In this document: piece by piece, positions 10,890-19,208 of the stretch
Numbering within the stretch: the first letter of the stretch is position 1
Layout of the letters: each line of letters begins with the position of its first letter
Origin: Diaphorobacter aerolatus
GTDB lineage: Bacteria; Pseudomonadota; Gammaproteobacteria; Burkholderiales; Burkholderiaceae_C
Length of the DNA: 64,000 nt
Assembly: GCF_014489535.1 (NCBI RefSeq)
Contig: NZ_CP060783.1
Location: forward strand, 3,238,501-3,302,500
Reading direction: 5' to 3'
Notes under the pieces: model-generated
Database searches by the model: none
Told to the model about the DNA's origin: nothing
The model's input: the letters and a program-made list of their open reading frames with translations, nothing else
Program-made: the position numbers and the translations under genes

Positions 10890-11419
10890 CTCGCTCCCTT
10901 GTGTGGGCCAGAGTAGATTGGCCATATTGGATTTTCGTCATGATAGTTGTTGTGATCCTGTCATGAGACTGGAGATCGCCCGGATCAATGAGGCATATCG
11001 ACAACGCAAAACTTGCGACACCCGCGCCGCATCGATAGACTTCGTCGCTCGCCCTGGTGCGCAATGCATCAAGCCAGCAAGTTCCGTATTCCTCTCATCC
11101 CAAACGTCAAGGAGCAGCACCATGAACAAGACTGCAGAACAACTACAAGACCGCATCGTTTGCCGCATGAACGAGGTGGCCGCGCAGGCCTGAGTTTTCT
11201 CTTTTTCTTTTCCCGTCCCGTTTTCAGTACGCACGCTTCTTCCCTTTGCCTGGTCGAGACCAAGGCATCGGATCTCGCCGTGCGCTGATGGATGGAAGAG
11301 CCTTCCGGACTGCCCGCCGCCTGCTTTCATCGCAGCGTCGCATGCATTGTTTCGCGCCACGTTGGCACCTTCCCGGTGCGCGCCGCGCGATGGATCATTC
11401 CTTTCCGGATTCCAATCGT
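10890..11419. other. Intergenic before rtcB, holding one small ORF
   Basis: About 530 bases separate the hypothetical membrane gene (minus strand) from the rtcB start. The only coding candidate is the 23-codon ORF at 11122-11193, which has a strong ribosome site. Between that ORF and rtcB is an unusual pyrimidine-rich stretch on the plus strand (about 11194-11245). Promoters for the flanking genes must lie here. Confidence 0.5.
11122..11193 (+). CDS. Candidate small ORF, 23 aa, upstream of rtcB
   Basis: An ATG 8 bases after an AAGGAG ribosome site opens a 23-residue frame starting MNKTAEQLQDRIVCRMNEVA and then stops. The predicted peptide is a short amphipathic helix with one cysteine. It lies about 230 bases upstream of the rtcB start on the same strand. 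It could be a leader peptide, a small protein, or the start of a longer gene broken by a base error, since many such errors occur in this window. No family is recognised. Confidence 0.35.
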   Translation: MNKTAEQLQDRIVCRMNEVAAQA

Positions 11420-12589
11420 ATGGGCACTATCCCAATTCAAAATCAGCACGGCAATGCGCAGGTTCGCGTGTTTGCCGGTGAGCGTGTGTGGCTTGAAGAC
11501 GCCGCGCTCGAACAACTTCGCACCACGGCCCGGCTCGCGCACATTCGCGCGGCGGTGGGCCTGCCGGATTTGCATCCCGGTCGCGGTTATCCCGTGGGTG
11601 CGGCGTTTTTTTCGGTGGATCATTTCTATCCCGCGCTGGTGGGCGGCGACATCGGCTGCGGCATGGCGCTGTGGCGTACCGATCTGCGGGCGCACTCGGC
11701 ATCGCCGAGCAAGCTCGAAAAGCAGATCGGCAACATCGACGGTGCGCTGCCGGACGGTCTCATGAGCGATGCGCTCAGTCAGCTCGATGGCATCGCCACC
11801 GGGCATCTTCCGGCCACGCGCGAGATGCTGGCGCAGAGCCTTGGCACGATCGGTGGCGGCAATCATTTTGCCGAGCTGCAGGTGGTGGACGAGGTCTATG
11901 CGCCGCAAGACCCGCGCGTCGACAAAAAGCGCGTGCATCTGCTGGTGCACAGCGGCTCGCGCGGGCTTGGCGGTGCGATTTTGCGCAAGCATGTCGAGGG
12001 ACACGGCCACGCGGGCTGATGGCTGGCGCGGACGCGGCGCGCGAATATCTGGCCGAGCATGACGCGGCGCTGGACTTCGCGTGCCTGAACCGTGTCTGGA
12101 TTGCGCGGCGCATTCTGCAGGCGATTCGCGCCGAGGCGCAGATGCTGCTCGACGTGAGCCACAACCATGTGTTGCCGGCTCAGGTCGATGGCGAGCGCGG
12201 CTTTCTGCATCGCAAGGGGCGACACCGGCCGATCAGGGCATGGTGATGATTCCGGGTTCGCGCGGCGACTACAGCTATCTGGTGGAGCCAGTGGCGGATC
12301 GGCACGAAGCGCTTGATTCGCTCGCGCATGGCGCGGGACGCAAGTGGGCACGCGGCGATTGTGTGGGCGGCTGGCGCACAAATTCAAATCGGAGGAGTTG
12401 CGCCGCACCCGTTTTGGCAGCACCGTGGTCTGCAATGACAAGGAGCTGCTGTACGAGGAGGCACCGCAGGCATACAAGGACGTGGACTCCGTGGTTGCAA
12501 CGCTCGTCGATGCCGGACTGGTGCGCTTGATCGCGCGCTTCAGGCCGCTGCTGACGTACAAGAAGGGAGTGCTTTCCGCATGCTGCTGA
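11420..12589 (+). CDS. rtcB: RtcB2-type RNA ligase of the RtcB-PrfH module (interrupted by three missing bases)
   Basis: This Mn/GTP-dependent ligase joins RNA 3'-phosphate or 2',3'-cyclic phosphate ends to 5'-OH ends. All family motifs are present: HPGRGYPVG, the metal-binding cysteine in GGDIGCGM, GGGNHFAEL, HSGSRGLG, DVSHNHV, and the guanylylated histidine in SLAHGAGRKWAR. They are spread over four reading frames. The breaks are in GGG at 12013-12015 (restored HAGLMAG), GGGG at 12216-12219 (restored RKGATPADQG) and GG at 12368-12369 (restored GGLAHKF). The restored length is about 390 aa, shorter than housekeeping RtcB, as is typical of the release-factor-linked subfamily. Its stop overlaps the prfH start by 10 bases. 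An in-frame ATG at 11390 is an alternative start. Confidence 0.9.
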
Positions 12590-13194
12590 ACAACACGACC
12601 CTGGTACAGATCACGGCCGCGCAGGGGCCGTCCGAATGCGAACGCGCGGTGGCCGTCACGCTGCGCGCCATGCTGCGCGATGCGTTGCGTGCCGAGGTGC
12701 AGTTGCACCCGGTCGAAGAGAACGCCACGGTGGCCGGATTCAAGTCCGTGCTGCTGCAGGTGCAGGGCGCGCATGCGCACGACTGGCTATTGCAATGGGA
12801 GGGCACGGTGCAGTGCGTGTTCGCGAGCCCATTTCGGCCCGGACATCGGCGCAAGAACTGGTTTGTCGGAATCCGCCGGTGCGATGTCGCCGAGGACGAT
12901 CCGGCGCTCGATGATCGCGATCTGCGATTTCAGGCCTGCCGGGCTTCGGGCAAGGGCGGCCAGCACGTGAACACCACCGACTCAGCGGTGCACGCAACGC
13001 ATCTGCCGAGCGGCATTTCCGTCAAGGTGATGACCGAGCGCAGCCAGCATGCGAACAAGCGGCTGGCGCGCGCGCTGATCGCGATGAAGCTCGCCGAGCT
13101 GGCCCAGCAAAACGCCGATCTGGCGCGGCGTGACCGCAACCAGCAGCATGGCTCGCTGGAACGCGGCAATCCGGTGCGGGTGTTACGGGAATGA
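12580..13194 (+). CDS. prfH: Peptide chain release factor H (PrfH)
   Basis: This is a release-factor homologue of 204 aa that keeps the peptidyl-tRNA hydrolysis loop (ASGKGGQHVNTT) but lacks the long N-terminal and codon-recognition regions of RF1/RF2. It ends in LERGNPVRVL, as family members do. PrfH with RtcB2 has been reported to rescue ribosomes whose 16S rRNA decoding centre was cut by a colicin E3-like nuclease: PrfH releases the stalled peptide and RtcB2 reseals the rRNA. The ATG sits inside the last codons of rtcB, implying translational coupling. The frame is intact. Confidence 0.92.
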   Translation: MLLNNTTLVQITAAQGPSECERAVAVTLRAMLRDALRAEVQLHPVEENATVAGFKSVLLQVQGAHAHDWLLQWEGTVQCVFASPFRPGHRRKNWFVGIRRCDVAEDDPALDDRDLRFQACRASGKGGQHVNTTDSAVHATHLPSGISVKVMTERSQHANKRLARALIAMKLAELAQQNADLARRDRNQQHGSLERGNPVRVLRE

Positions 13195-13217
13195 GGTGAG
13201 CGATAGGGTAATGTCGG

Positions 13218-13274
13218 TTTTTGTACGAAACGGGGCGCATGTGTACCGACCATGTAACCCGTTTTGTGCAAAAA
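13218..13274. promoter_or_regulatory. Long imperfect inverted repeat upstream of pyk
   Basis: The left arm TTTTTGTACGAAACGGG (13218-13234) pairs with the right arm CCCGTTTTGTGCAAAAA (13258-13274) at 15 of 17 positions across 23 bases. It ends 35 bases before the pyk start, so it overlaps the expected promoter or leader. It could be a paired operator or a leader hairpin; it does not look like a terminator for prfH because no clean T-run follows. Confidence 0.5.
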
Positions 13275-13308
13275 TTGAAACTCGATTACACATACCGACG
13301 AGAGACTC

Positions 13309-14751
13309 ATGGTCATGCATATCCGCCGCGCCACCAAGATTGTTGCCACGCTGGGCCCCGCCTCGAGCGATCCGGCACTGCTGGAAAAGATGATTGCCTC
13401 GGGCCTGAACGTGGTCCGGCTGAACTTCAGCCACGGCAAGGCGCAGGACCATATCGACCGCGCCGAGATGGTGCGGGCCGCCGCGCAGCGCGCGGGCCGC
13501 GAGGTGGCGATCATGGCCGACCTGCAGGGCCCGAAGATTCGCGTGGGCAAGTTCGCCGAGGGCAAGGTCATGCTGGAAGACGGCGCGCCGTTCGTGCTGG
13601 ACGCCTCGCGCGCCGAGCCCGGTGATCTCAACGGCGTGGGGCTCGATTACAAGGAGTTGCCGCGCGACGTGCGCCCGGGCGACACCCTGCTGCTCAACGA
13701 CGGCCTGATCGTGCTCGAGGTGACGGCCGTGCGCGGCGATGCGGTGCACACCGTGGTGAAGATCGGCGGCGAGTTGTCCAACAACAAGGGCATCAACAAG
13801 CAGGGCGGCGGCCTGACCGCGCCCGCGCTGACGGCCAAGGACATGGACGACATCAAGACCGCGATGAGCTTTCAGGCCGACTACGTGGCCGTGAGCTTTC
13901 CCAAGAACGCGACCGACATGGAAATGGCGCGCCAGCTCTGTTACGTGGCGGCAGCGGGCACCGGCCACCGTCCGGGATTGATCGCCAAGATCGAGCGCGC
14001 CGAAGCGGTGCCGCTGCTCGAAGAGATTCTGCGCGCGTCCGACGGCATCATGGTGGCGCGCGGCGATCTCGCCGTCGAGGTCGGCAACGCCGCCGTGCCC
14101 GCGCTGCAAAAGAAGATGATCCGCATGGCGCGCGACATGGACAAGTTCGTGATCACCGCCACGCAGATGATGGAGAGCATGATCACCAATGCCGTGCCCA
14201 CGCGCGCCGAGGTGAGCGACGTGGCGAACGCGGTGCTCGACGGTACCGACGCGGTGATGCTGAGCGCCGAGACCGCAGCGGGCCGCTATCCGCTTGAGAC
14301 CGTGCGCGAGATGGCGAAGATCTGCGCGGCGGCCGAGGCCGCGGAAGATCCCGATCGCGATGACGATTTCCACGGCCAGACGTTGGGACGCATCGACCAG
14401 TCGATCGCCATGGGCGCGCTGTTCACCGCGCACCATCTGGGCGCGAAGGCCATCGTGGCGATGACGGATTCGGGCTCGACGGCGCTCTGGATGAGCCGCC
14501 ACCGCATCCACATCCCGATTTACGCGTTGACGCCCAAGGTCGCGACCCAGCGCAAGATGGCCATGTACCGCAACGTGCGCCCGCTGCTCATGGACACCAG
14601 CGCGGATCGCGACACGGCGCTCGATCAGGCGGAAAACCACCTCAAGTTGCGCAACATCGTTCAGCAGGGCGATCTCTACGTGATCACCTGCGGCGAACCT
14701 ATGGGAGCGCCGGGCGGGACGAATATGCTGAAGATCTGCCGCGCCCATTGA
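13309..14751 (+). CDS. pyk: Pyruvate kinase
   Basis: This enzyme makes pyruvate and ATP from phosphoenolpyruvate and ADP, the last step of glycolysis. The signature region IRRATKIVATLGPASSD begins the barrel. The substrate/metal site LIAKIERAEAVPLLEEI and the motif DGIMVARGDLAVEVG follow, then TQMMESMI and the C-terminal domain. The 480-aa length is normal and the frame is intact. The ATG at 13309 is 6 bases before another in-frame ATG (MHIRRATK), which is equally possible. Its 3' end overlaps the convergent PAP2 gene by 53 bases. Confidence 0.95.
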   Translation: MVMHIRRATKIVATLGPASSDPALLEKMIASGLNVVRLNFSHGKAQDHIDRAEMVRAAAQRAGREVAIMADLQGPKIRVGKFAEGKVMLEDGAPFVLDASRAEPGDLNGVGLDYKELPRDVRPGDTLLLNDGLIVLEVTAVRGDAVHTVVKIGGELSNNKGINKQGGGLTAPALTAKDMDDIKTAMSFQADYVAVSFPKNATDMEMARQLCYVAAAGTGHRPGLIAKIERAEAVPLLEEILRASDGIMVARGDLAVEVGNAAVPALQKKMIRMARDMDKFVITATQMMESMITNAVPTRAEVSDVANAVLDGTDAVMLSAETAAGRYPLETVREMAKICAAAEAAEDPDRDDDFHGQTLGRIDQSIAMGALFTAHHLGAKAIVAMTDSGSTALWMSRHRIHIPIYALTPKVATQRKMAMYRNVRPLLMDTSADRDTALDQAENHLKLRNIVQQGDLYVITCGEPMGAPGGTNMLKICRAH

Positions 14752-15301
14752 ACATCGGGCCGCGCCTGAGTAGTTGCCGGGCTGCGGCGGCGATCAGGCA
14801 GGCGGCGACGATGCCGGTTGCCGCGCCGCCGATCACGTCCGACGGCGTGTGCACGCCAAGGCACACGCGGCTCCAGGCGATGCCGAATGCGCACAGCCAC
14901 GCCGTGGCAATCACGGGCAGGCCGCGTGTCATGCGCCTGACATGCGGCGCGAAAAGCAGGCCCTGCGCCAATGCGAAGGCCTGCGTGGCGTGCATGCTCG
15001 GAAAGCCCGCGCGTGCGCCGTGCTCCAGCCATTGAATTCCCCAGCCCAGTTGCGCCGGTCGCAGGCTGGGCCAGTGCTGGCGGATGACGTAGGCAATCAT
15101 CGCGGCGAGCGCAATGCCCGCAATCGTGACCAGCAGATCGCGTCGCACCGGCCGGGTAGCAAATGCGAGTGCGCCGATCATCGTGCCGAACAGGCACGAC
15201 GGAAGACCGAGCGACAGCCATTTGGCCGCTGCCACCACGAAGGCGGGCGTGCCAGGGTCGGCATTCAGCGACAGAAAGAGCGCATGGTCGAAGGGCAGCA
15301 T
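14699..15301 (-). CDS. PAP2-superfamily membrane phosphatase
   Basis: This is a membrane phosphatase of 200 aa, of the kind acting on lipid phosphates such as undecaprenyl pyrophosphate or phosphatidylglycerol phosphate. The three superfamily motifs are present in reduced form: SLRP, then PSMHA with the catalytic His, then SRVCLGVHTPSDVIGG. Hydrophobic segments between them fit five or six membrane helices. The exact lipid substrate cannot be told from sequence. Its last 53 bases overlap the 3' end of pyk on the opposite strand. Confidence 0.8.
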   Translation of the reverse strand: MLPFDHALFLSLNADPGTPAFVVAAAKWLSLGLPSCLFGTMIGALAFATRPVRRDLLVTIAGIALAAMIAYVIRQHWPSLRPAQLGWGIQWLEHGARAGFPSMHATQAFALAQGLLFAPHVRRMTRGLPVIATAWLCAFGIAWSRVCLGVHTPSDVIGGAATGIVAACLIAAAARQLLRRGPMFNGRGRSSAYSSRPALP

Positions 15302-15541
15302 GTCGGGAGCGGCGGGCGGGTTCCGAAAGATGCGGTGCCTGTCAATCTATGCCCCGAACATGAAAGCTGTCTGAATACTTTGTGAAAACGGCATGAAATG
15401 CGGCAATTCACCGTAATTCCGGTCCGACGGGTCATGGCGCTAAAATCATGAGTTACCAACCGGTTACCAAGCTGCGCTGACACAGTGCAATACTCGTGCG
15501 ACCGGTTCAAGTCGATCACAAACTCTTCAACGGAACACCCC

Positions 15542-16606
15542 ATGCCTCTCGTCTCGATGCGCGAATTGCTCGACCATGCTGCTGAAAACGGCTATGGCAT
15601 CCCGGCTTTCAACGTGAACAACCTCGAACAGGTGCAGGCCGTGATGGCGGCTGCGGACGAAGTGGGCGCACCGGTCATCCTGCAGGCCAGCGCCGGCGCT
15701 CGCAAGTACGCGGGCGAATCCTTCATCAAGCACCTGATCCAGGCTGCCGTCGAGGCCTATCCCCATATTCCACTGGTCATGCACCAGGATCACGGCACGT
15801 CGCCTGCCATTTGCCAGGGCGCGCTGAACCTCGGTTTTGGCTCGGTGATGATGGACGGCTCGCTGCGTGAAGACGGCAAGACGCCGGCGGACTTCGACTA
15901 CAACGTCGACGTGACGCGCAAGGTCGTTGACATGGCCCACAAGATCGGTGCCACCGTCGAGGGCGAACTGGGTTGCCTCGGTTCGCTCGAAACCGGCATG
16001 GCCGGTGAGGAGGACGGCGTGGGCGCGGAAGGCGTGCTCGACCACTCCGCGCTGCTGACCGATCCCGAGGAAGCCGCTCAGTTCGTCAAGGCCACGCAAC
16101 TGGACGCGCTGGCCATCGCCATCGGCACCAGCCACGGCGCCTACAAGTTCTCGCGCAAGCCCACGGGCGACATCCTGTCGATCCAGCGCGTCAAGGAAAT
16201 CCACGCGCGCCTGCCCAACACCCATCTGGTGATGCACGGCTCGTCGTCGGTGCCCCAGGATTTGCTGGCGATCATCAACCAGTTTGGCGGCAAGATGAAG
16301 GAAACCTACGGCGTGCCCGTCGCGGAAATCCAGGAAGCCATCAAGTTTGGCGTTCGCAAGATCAACATCGACACCGACATCCGTCTCGCAATGACCGGTG
16401 CGGTGCGCAAGTTCCAGGCCGAAAATCCCGACAAGTTCGACATGCGCGAGTGGATGAAGCCCGCGCGCGAAGCGGCCAAGCAGATCTGCAAGCAACGCTA
16501 TGAGGAATTCGGCTGTTCGGGCCAGGCGGCCAGCATCAAGGGCGTGCCGCTGACCGACATGGCCGCCAAGTACGCCGCCGGTTCGCTCAAGCAAGTGGTG
16601 AACTGA
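15542..16606 (+). CDS. fba: Fructose-1,6-bisphosphate aldolase, class II
   Basis: This zinc enzyme cleaves or forms fructose 1,6-bisphosphate. The zinc-binding site [10 protein letters not shown] is at about residues 78-87, and further ligands lie in VEGELGCLG and [27 protein letters not shown] is characteristic of the CbbA-like subgroup. The 354-aa length is normal for that type. The ATG at 15542 ([13 protein letters not shown]) is the family start. A strong terminator follows. With gap, tkt and pyk nearby, this is the fourth central-carbon gene in 16 kb. Confidence 0.95.
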   Translation: MPLVSMRELLDHAAENGYGIPAFNVNNLEQVQAVMAAADEVGAPVILQASAGARKYAGESFIKHLIQAAVEAYPHIPLVMHQDHGTSPAICQGALNLGFGSVMMDGSLREDGKTPADFDYNVDVTRKVVDMAHKIGATVEGELGCLGSLETGMAGEEDGVGAEGVLDHSALLTDPEEAAQFVKATQLDALAIAIGTSHGAYKFSRKPTGDILSIQRVKEIHARLPNTHLVMHGSSSVPQDLLAIINQFGGKMKETYGVPVAEIQEAIKFGVRKINIDTDIRLAMTGAVRKFQAENPDKFDMREWMKPAREAAKQICKQRYEEFGCSGQAASIKGVPLTDMAAKYAAGSLKQVVN

Positions 16607-16634
16607 GCGGTTTCCATTCGATTGAAAAACACCG

Positions 16635-16673
16635 AAGCCCGGTGTCTCGCAAGAGGCACCGGGCTTTGTTTTT
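16635..16673 (+). terminator. Rho-independent terminator of fba
   Basis: A 9-bp stem (AGCCCGGTG/CACCGGGCT) with a 12-base loop is followed by TTGTTTTT. It starts 29 bases after the fba stop. Confidence 0.9.
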
Positions 16674-16704
16674 GCCGGTGGCGCTGGGCCGAAGAGTGAG
16701 AGTA

Positions 16705-16739
16705 AACCCTTGAACTCCGGGCATTTCTCAAGGTTTTTG
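16705..16739 (+). promoter_or_regulatory. Hairpin with T-run in the pnt leader region
   Basis: CCTTGA and TCAAGG arms flank a 14-base loop, followed directly by TTTTTG. It is 133 bases upstream of pntAA and separate from the fba terminator, so it may be a weak second terminator or an attenuator in the pnt leader. Confidence 0.3.
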
Positions 16740-16871
16740 TAAGCTTTCTTCACACTTGTGAGGCCTGCGCCGATTCGTCCCGCAAAATGCTCTGCGGCAC
16801 AAATCAAGCGTCGATCCGATTCGTGCACAGGGTTCCCAGATAAAAAAGATTTCAAGACTCCAGGAGAAGCC

Positions 16872-17987
16872 ATGTTGATAGGTGTGCCGACCGAGACGTT
16901 GGCTGGGGAAAGCCGGGTTGCGGCAACGCCAGAGACGGTCAAGAAGCTCAAGGCGCAGGGCCACACGGTTCGCGTGCAGAGCGGGGCGGGCCTTGCGGCC
17001 AGCGTGACCGACGAGGCATATGCCGCAGCCGGAGCAGACATCGTGGATGTGCAGTCCGCCTGGGCCGCCGATCTGCTTGTCAAGGTGCGTGCGCCGAGCG
17101 AGGCGGAAATGCCGCTGCTCAAAGCCGGTACGACGCTCGTGGGCATGCTCAACCCGTTCGATGCCGCCGGTCTGCAGCGCATGGCGGGCGGCCGTGTCAC
17201 CGCCTATGCGCTCGAAGCCGCGCCGCGCACCACGCGCGCGCAGAGCATGGACGTGCTCTCGTCGCAGGCCAACGTGGCGGGCTACAAGGCGGTGATCATG
17301 GCGGCGGATCGCTATCAGCGCTTTTTCCCCATGCTGATGACCGCCGCGGGTACCGTGAAGGCGGCGCGCGTGGTGATTCTGGGCGTCGGTGTGGCGGGTC
17401 TGCAGGCGATTGCGACGGCCAAGCGTCTGGGCGCCGTGATCGAGGCGAGCGACGTTCGTCCGAGCGTCAAGGAGCAGGTCGAGTCGCTGGGCGCCAAGTT
17501 CATCGACGTGCCATTTGAGACCCAGGAAGAAAAGGAAGCCGCCGAAGGTGTGGGCGGCTATGCGCGCCCCATGCCCGAGAGCTGGCTTGCGCGTCAGCGC
17601 GCCGAAGTCGCCAAGCGCGTCGCGCAGGCCGACATCGTGATCACCACCGCGCTGATCCCGGGGCGGGCCGCGCCGGTGCTGGTGACCGAAGAGATGGTCC
17701 AATCGATGAAAGCCGGATCGGTGATCATCGATCTGGCGGCGGCTCAGGGCGGCAACTGCCCTCTGACCGAGGCCGACCGGACGGTCGTGAAGCACGGAGT
17801 GACCCTCGTGGGGGAGACCAATTTGCCAGCGCTGGTCGCGGCGGATGCGTCGGCACTGTACGCTCGCAACGTTCTGGACTTTCTCAAACTCATCATCGAC
17901 AAGGACGGCAAGCTGCACATCAACCGCGAGGACGACATCGTGGTCGCCTGTCTGGTGGCGCACGACGGCGCCGTCACTCGCCAATGA
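16872..17987 (+). CDS. pntAA: NAD(P) transhydrogenase subunit alpha, domain I part (PntAA)
   Basis: This is the soluble NAD(H)-binding domain of the proton-translocating transhydrogenase, which drives NADPH formation from NADH using the proton gradient. It resembles alanine dehydrogenase, starting IGVPTETLAGESRVAATPE, and has the Rossmann motif VVILGVGVAGLQAIATAKRL and the substrate segment YARPMPESWLARQRAEVAK. At 371 aa it stops where the E. coli PntA membrane part would begin; here that part is a separate gene (pntAB). The ATG follows a CAGGAG site. It heads the operon pntAA, lipoprotein, pntAB, pntB. Confidence 0.93.
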   Translation: MLIGVPTETLAGESRVAATPETVKKLKAQGHTVRVQSGAGLAASVTDEAYAAAGADIVDVQSAWAADLLVKVRAPSEAEMPLLKAGTTLVGMLNPFDAAGLQRMAGGRVTAYALEAAPRTTRAQSMDVLSSQANVAGYKAVIMAADRYQRFFPMLMTAAGTVKAARVVILGVGVAGLQAIATAKRLGAVIEASDVRPSVKEQVESLGAKFIDVPFETQEEKEAAEGVGGYARPMPESWLARQRAEVAKRVAQADIVITTALIPGRAAPVLVTEEMVQSMKAGSVIIDLAAAQGGNCPLTEADRTVVKHGVTLVGETNLPALVAADASALYARNVLDFLKLIIDKDGKLHINREDDIVVACLVAHDGAVTRQ

Positions 17988-18034
17988 AGCGCCCGCCAAC
18001 CGCCTGATCGAGATAGCAAGGATTTTGGTTTTTC

Positions 18035-18780
18035 ATGTTGAAGAAAAAGAAGATTTCTGTGCGTACGCGCTCTTCCGCGCTGGCGATGGCCGCCGTGGTT
18101 GCGGCATCTGCGGCGTTTCTGTCTGCCTGTGCTCCGGTCGAGCCCAATCTGGTGAAGGTTGGCCGCTCCGAGTTGCAGTTGCCGCCGGGCAACTGGGAAT
18201 ACCTGGGGCAGGGTGACGATGCGCTCTTCAACGTGCTGCCCGACGACGTATCGCACGATCTGCCGATGCGCACCCAGGCCGTGGGCCTGCGCGGACCGCA
18301 GCACGAAATGCTGGCCGTGATCATCGTGCAGACCAATGCCACGAATGCGCCGCGCGACACCACCTTGTGGAGCCAGACCTGCCCGGATCAAAAGGGCGTG
18401 CAGGTCGATGACTTCGCAAAAGGTAGCCCGATTCGCATCGACTGCCTGCGCTTCAAGCGGCGCGCAGACAACGAAGAGTTTCTGACGAAGAACCGTCCCG
18501 TGCTGGAGAAGTGGGTCATGCAACACAATGCCATGCCCTCGCGCCGTATTCGCATGTGTCCTACCGGTATGCGACTGCGGAAGGCGGCTATCTGCTGGCC
18601 GAAGCACTGGTCGACCAACGCCTGTTGCGGCCAAAAGCCGTGGGCACGGATGAGTTCATGATGGCGGGCCGACCCGCGCAGAGCTGGCTCGGACAATTTG
18701 TGCAGGCCGCCAAGAACAGCGTGGCCCTGCTGGATGGAAGATTCGTCGTGCCGCCGTTTCCCGTACCGCTGCCTCAGTAG
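18035..18780 (+). CDS. Unknown lipoprotein inside the transhydrogenase operon (interrupted by one missing base)
   Basis: I do not recognise the family. After a lysine-rich start (MLKKKKISVRTR) there is a signal peptide and the lipobox LSAC, predicting a lipoprotein of about 248 aa. Four cysteines or more lie in the mature part, including LWSQTCPDQ and RIDCLRFKRR. The frame breaks in CCC at 18536-18538; one added C restores HNAMPLAPYSHVSYRYATAE and the stop at 18780. It lies 47 bases after pntAA and 93 before pntAB, on the same strand. Gene order pntAA-pntAB-pntB is usual, so this insertion is notable, but no role in transhydrogenation can be inferred from sequence. Confidence 0.65.
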
Positions 18781-18873
18781 CCCATTGCCGGGCGCGCGCC
18801 AGAACACCAGGAGGGAGCGCAGCCCGGCACAAGGTGAGCAGGAGCACCCGTCATAACACCAAGGAGAACGTTC

Positions 18874-19206
18874 ATGGAGTCCGTTTCCCCAACCCTGATC
18901 AATCTGATCATCTTCGTCCTCGCGATCTACGTGGGCTACCACGTCGTCTGGACGGTGACTCCGGCGCTGCATACGCCTCTCATGGCGGTGACCAATGCGA
19001 TTTCGGCCATCGTGATCGTCGGCGCCATGCTGGCCGCCGCGCTCACCGAAACCACGCTCGGCAAGACCATGGGCGTGCTTGCCGTGGCGCTGGCAGCGGT
19101 GAACGTTTTTGGTGGTTTCCTCGTCACGCGGCGCATGCTGGAAATGTTCAGGAAGAAGGAGCGCAAGACGGCTCCTCCCGCCTCCGAGGCCAGGAAGGAG
19201 GCGTGA
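18874..19206 (+). CDS. pntAB: NAD(P) transhydrogenase subunit alpha, membrane part (PntAB)
   Basis: This is a 110-aa membrane protein with three or four transmembrane helices (LINLIIFVLAIYVGYHVVW; the segment around ISAIVIVGAMLAAAL; then the one containing VLAVALAAVNVFGGFLVTRRM). It corresponds to the hydrophobic C-terminus of E. coli PntA and forms part of the proton channel with PntB. A basic tail (FRKKERK) lies in the cytosol. Only 2 bases separate its stop codon from the pntB start, so the two are translationally linked. Confidence 0.92.
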   Translation: MESVSPTLINLIIFVLAIYVGYHVVWTVTPALHTPLMAVTNAISAIVIVGAMLAAALTETTLGKTMGVLAVALAAVNVFGGFLVTRRMLEMFRKKERKTAPPASEARKEA

Positions 19207-19208
19207 AC

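Noticed and set aside
8562..10916. A 784-codon plus-strand open frame covering the reductase and beyond
   Set aside because: It results from the two missing bases in the aldo-keto reductase gene; after 9740 it only reads antisense to the membrane protein gene.
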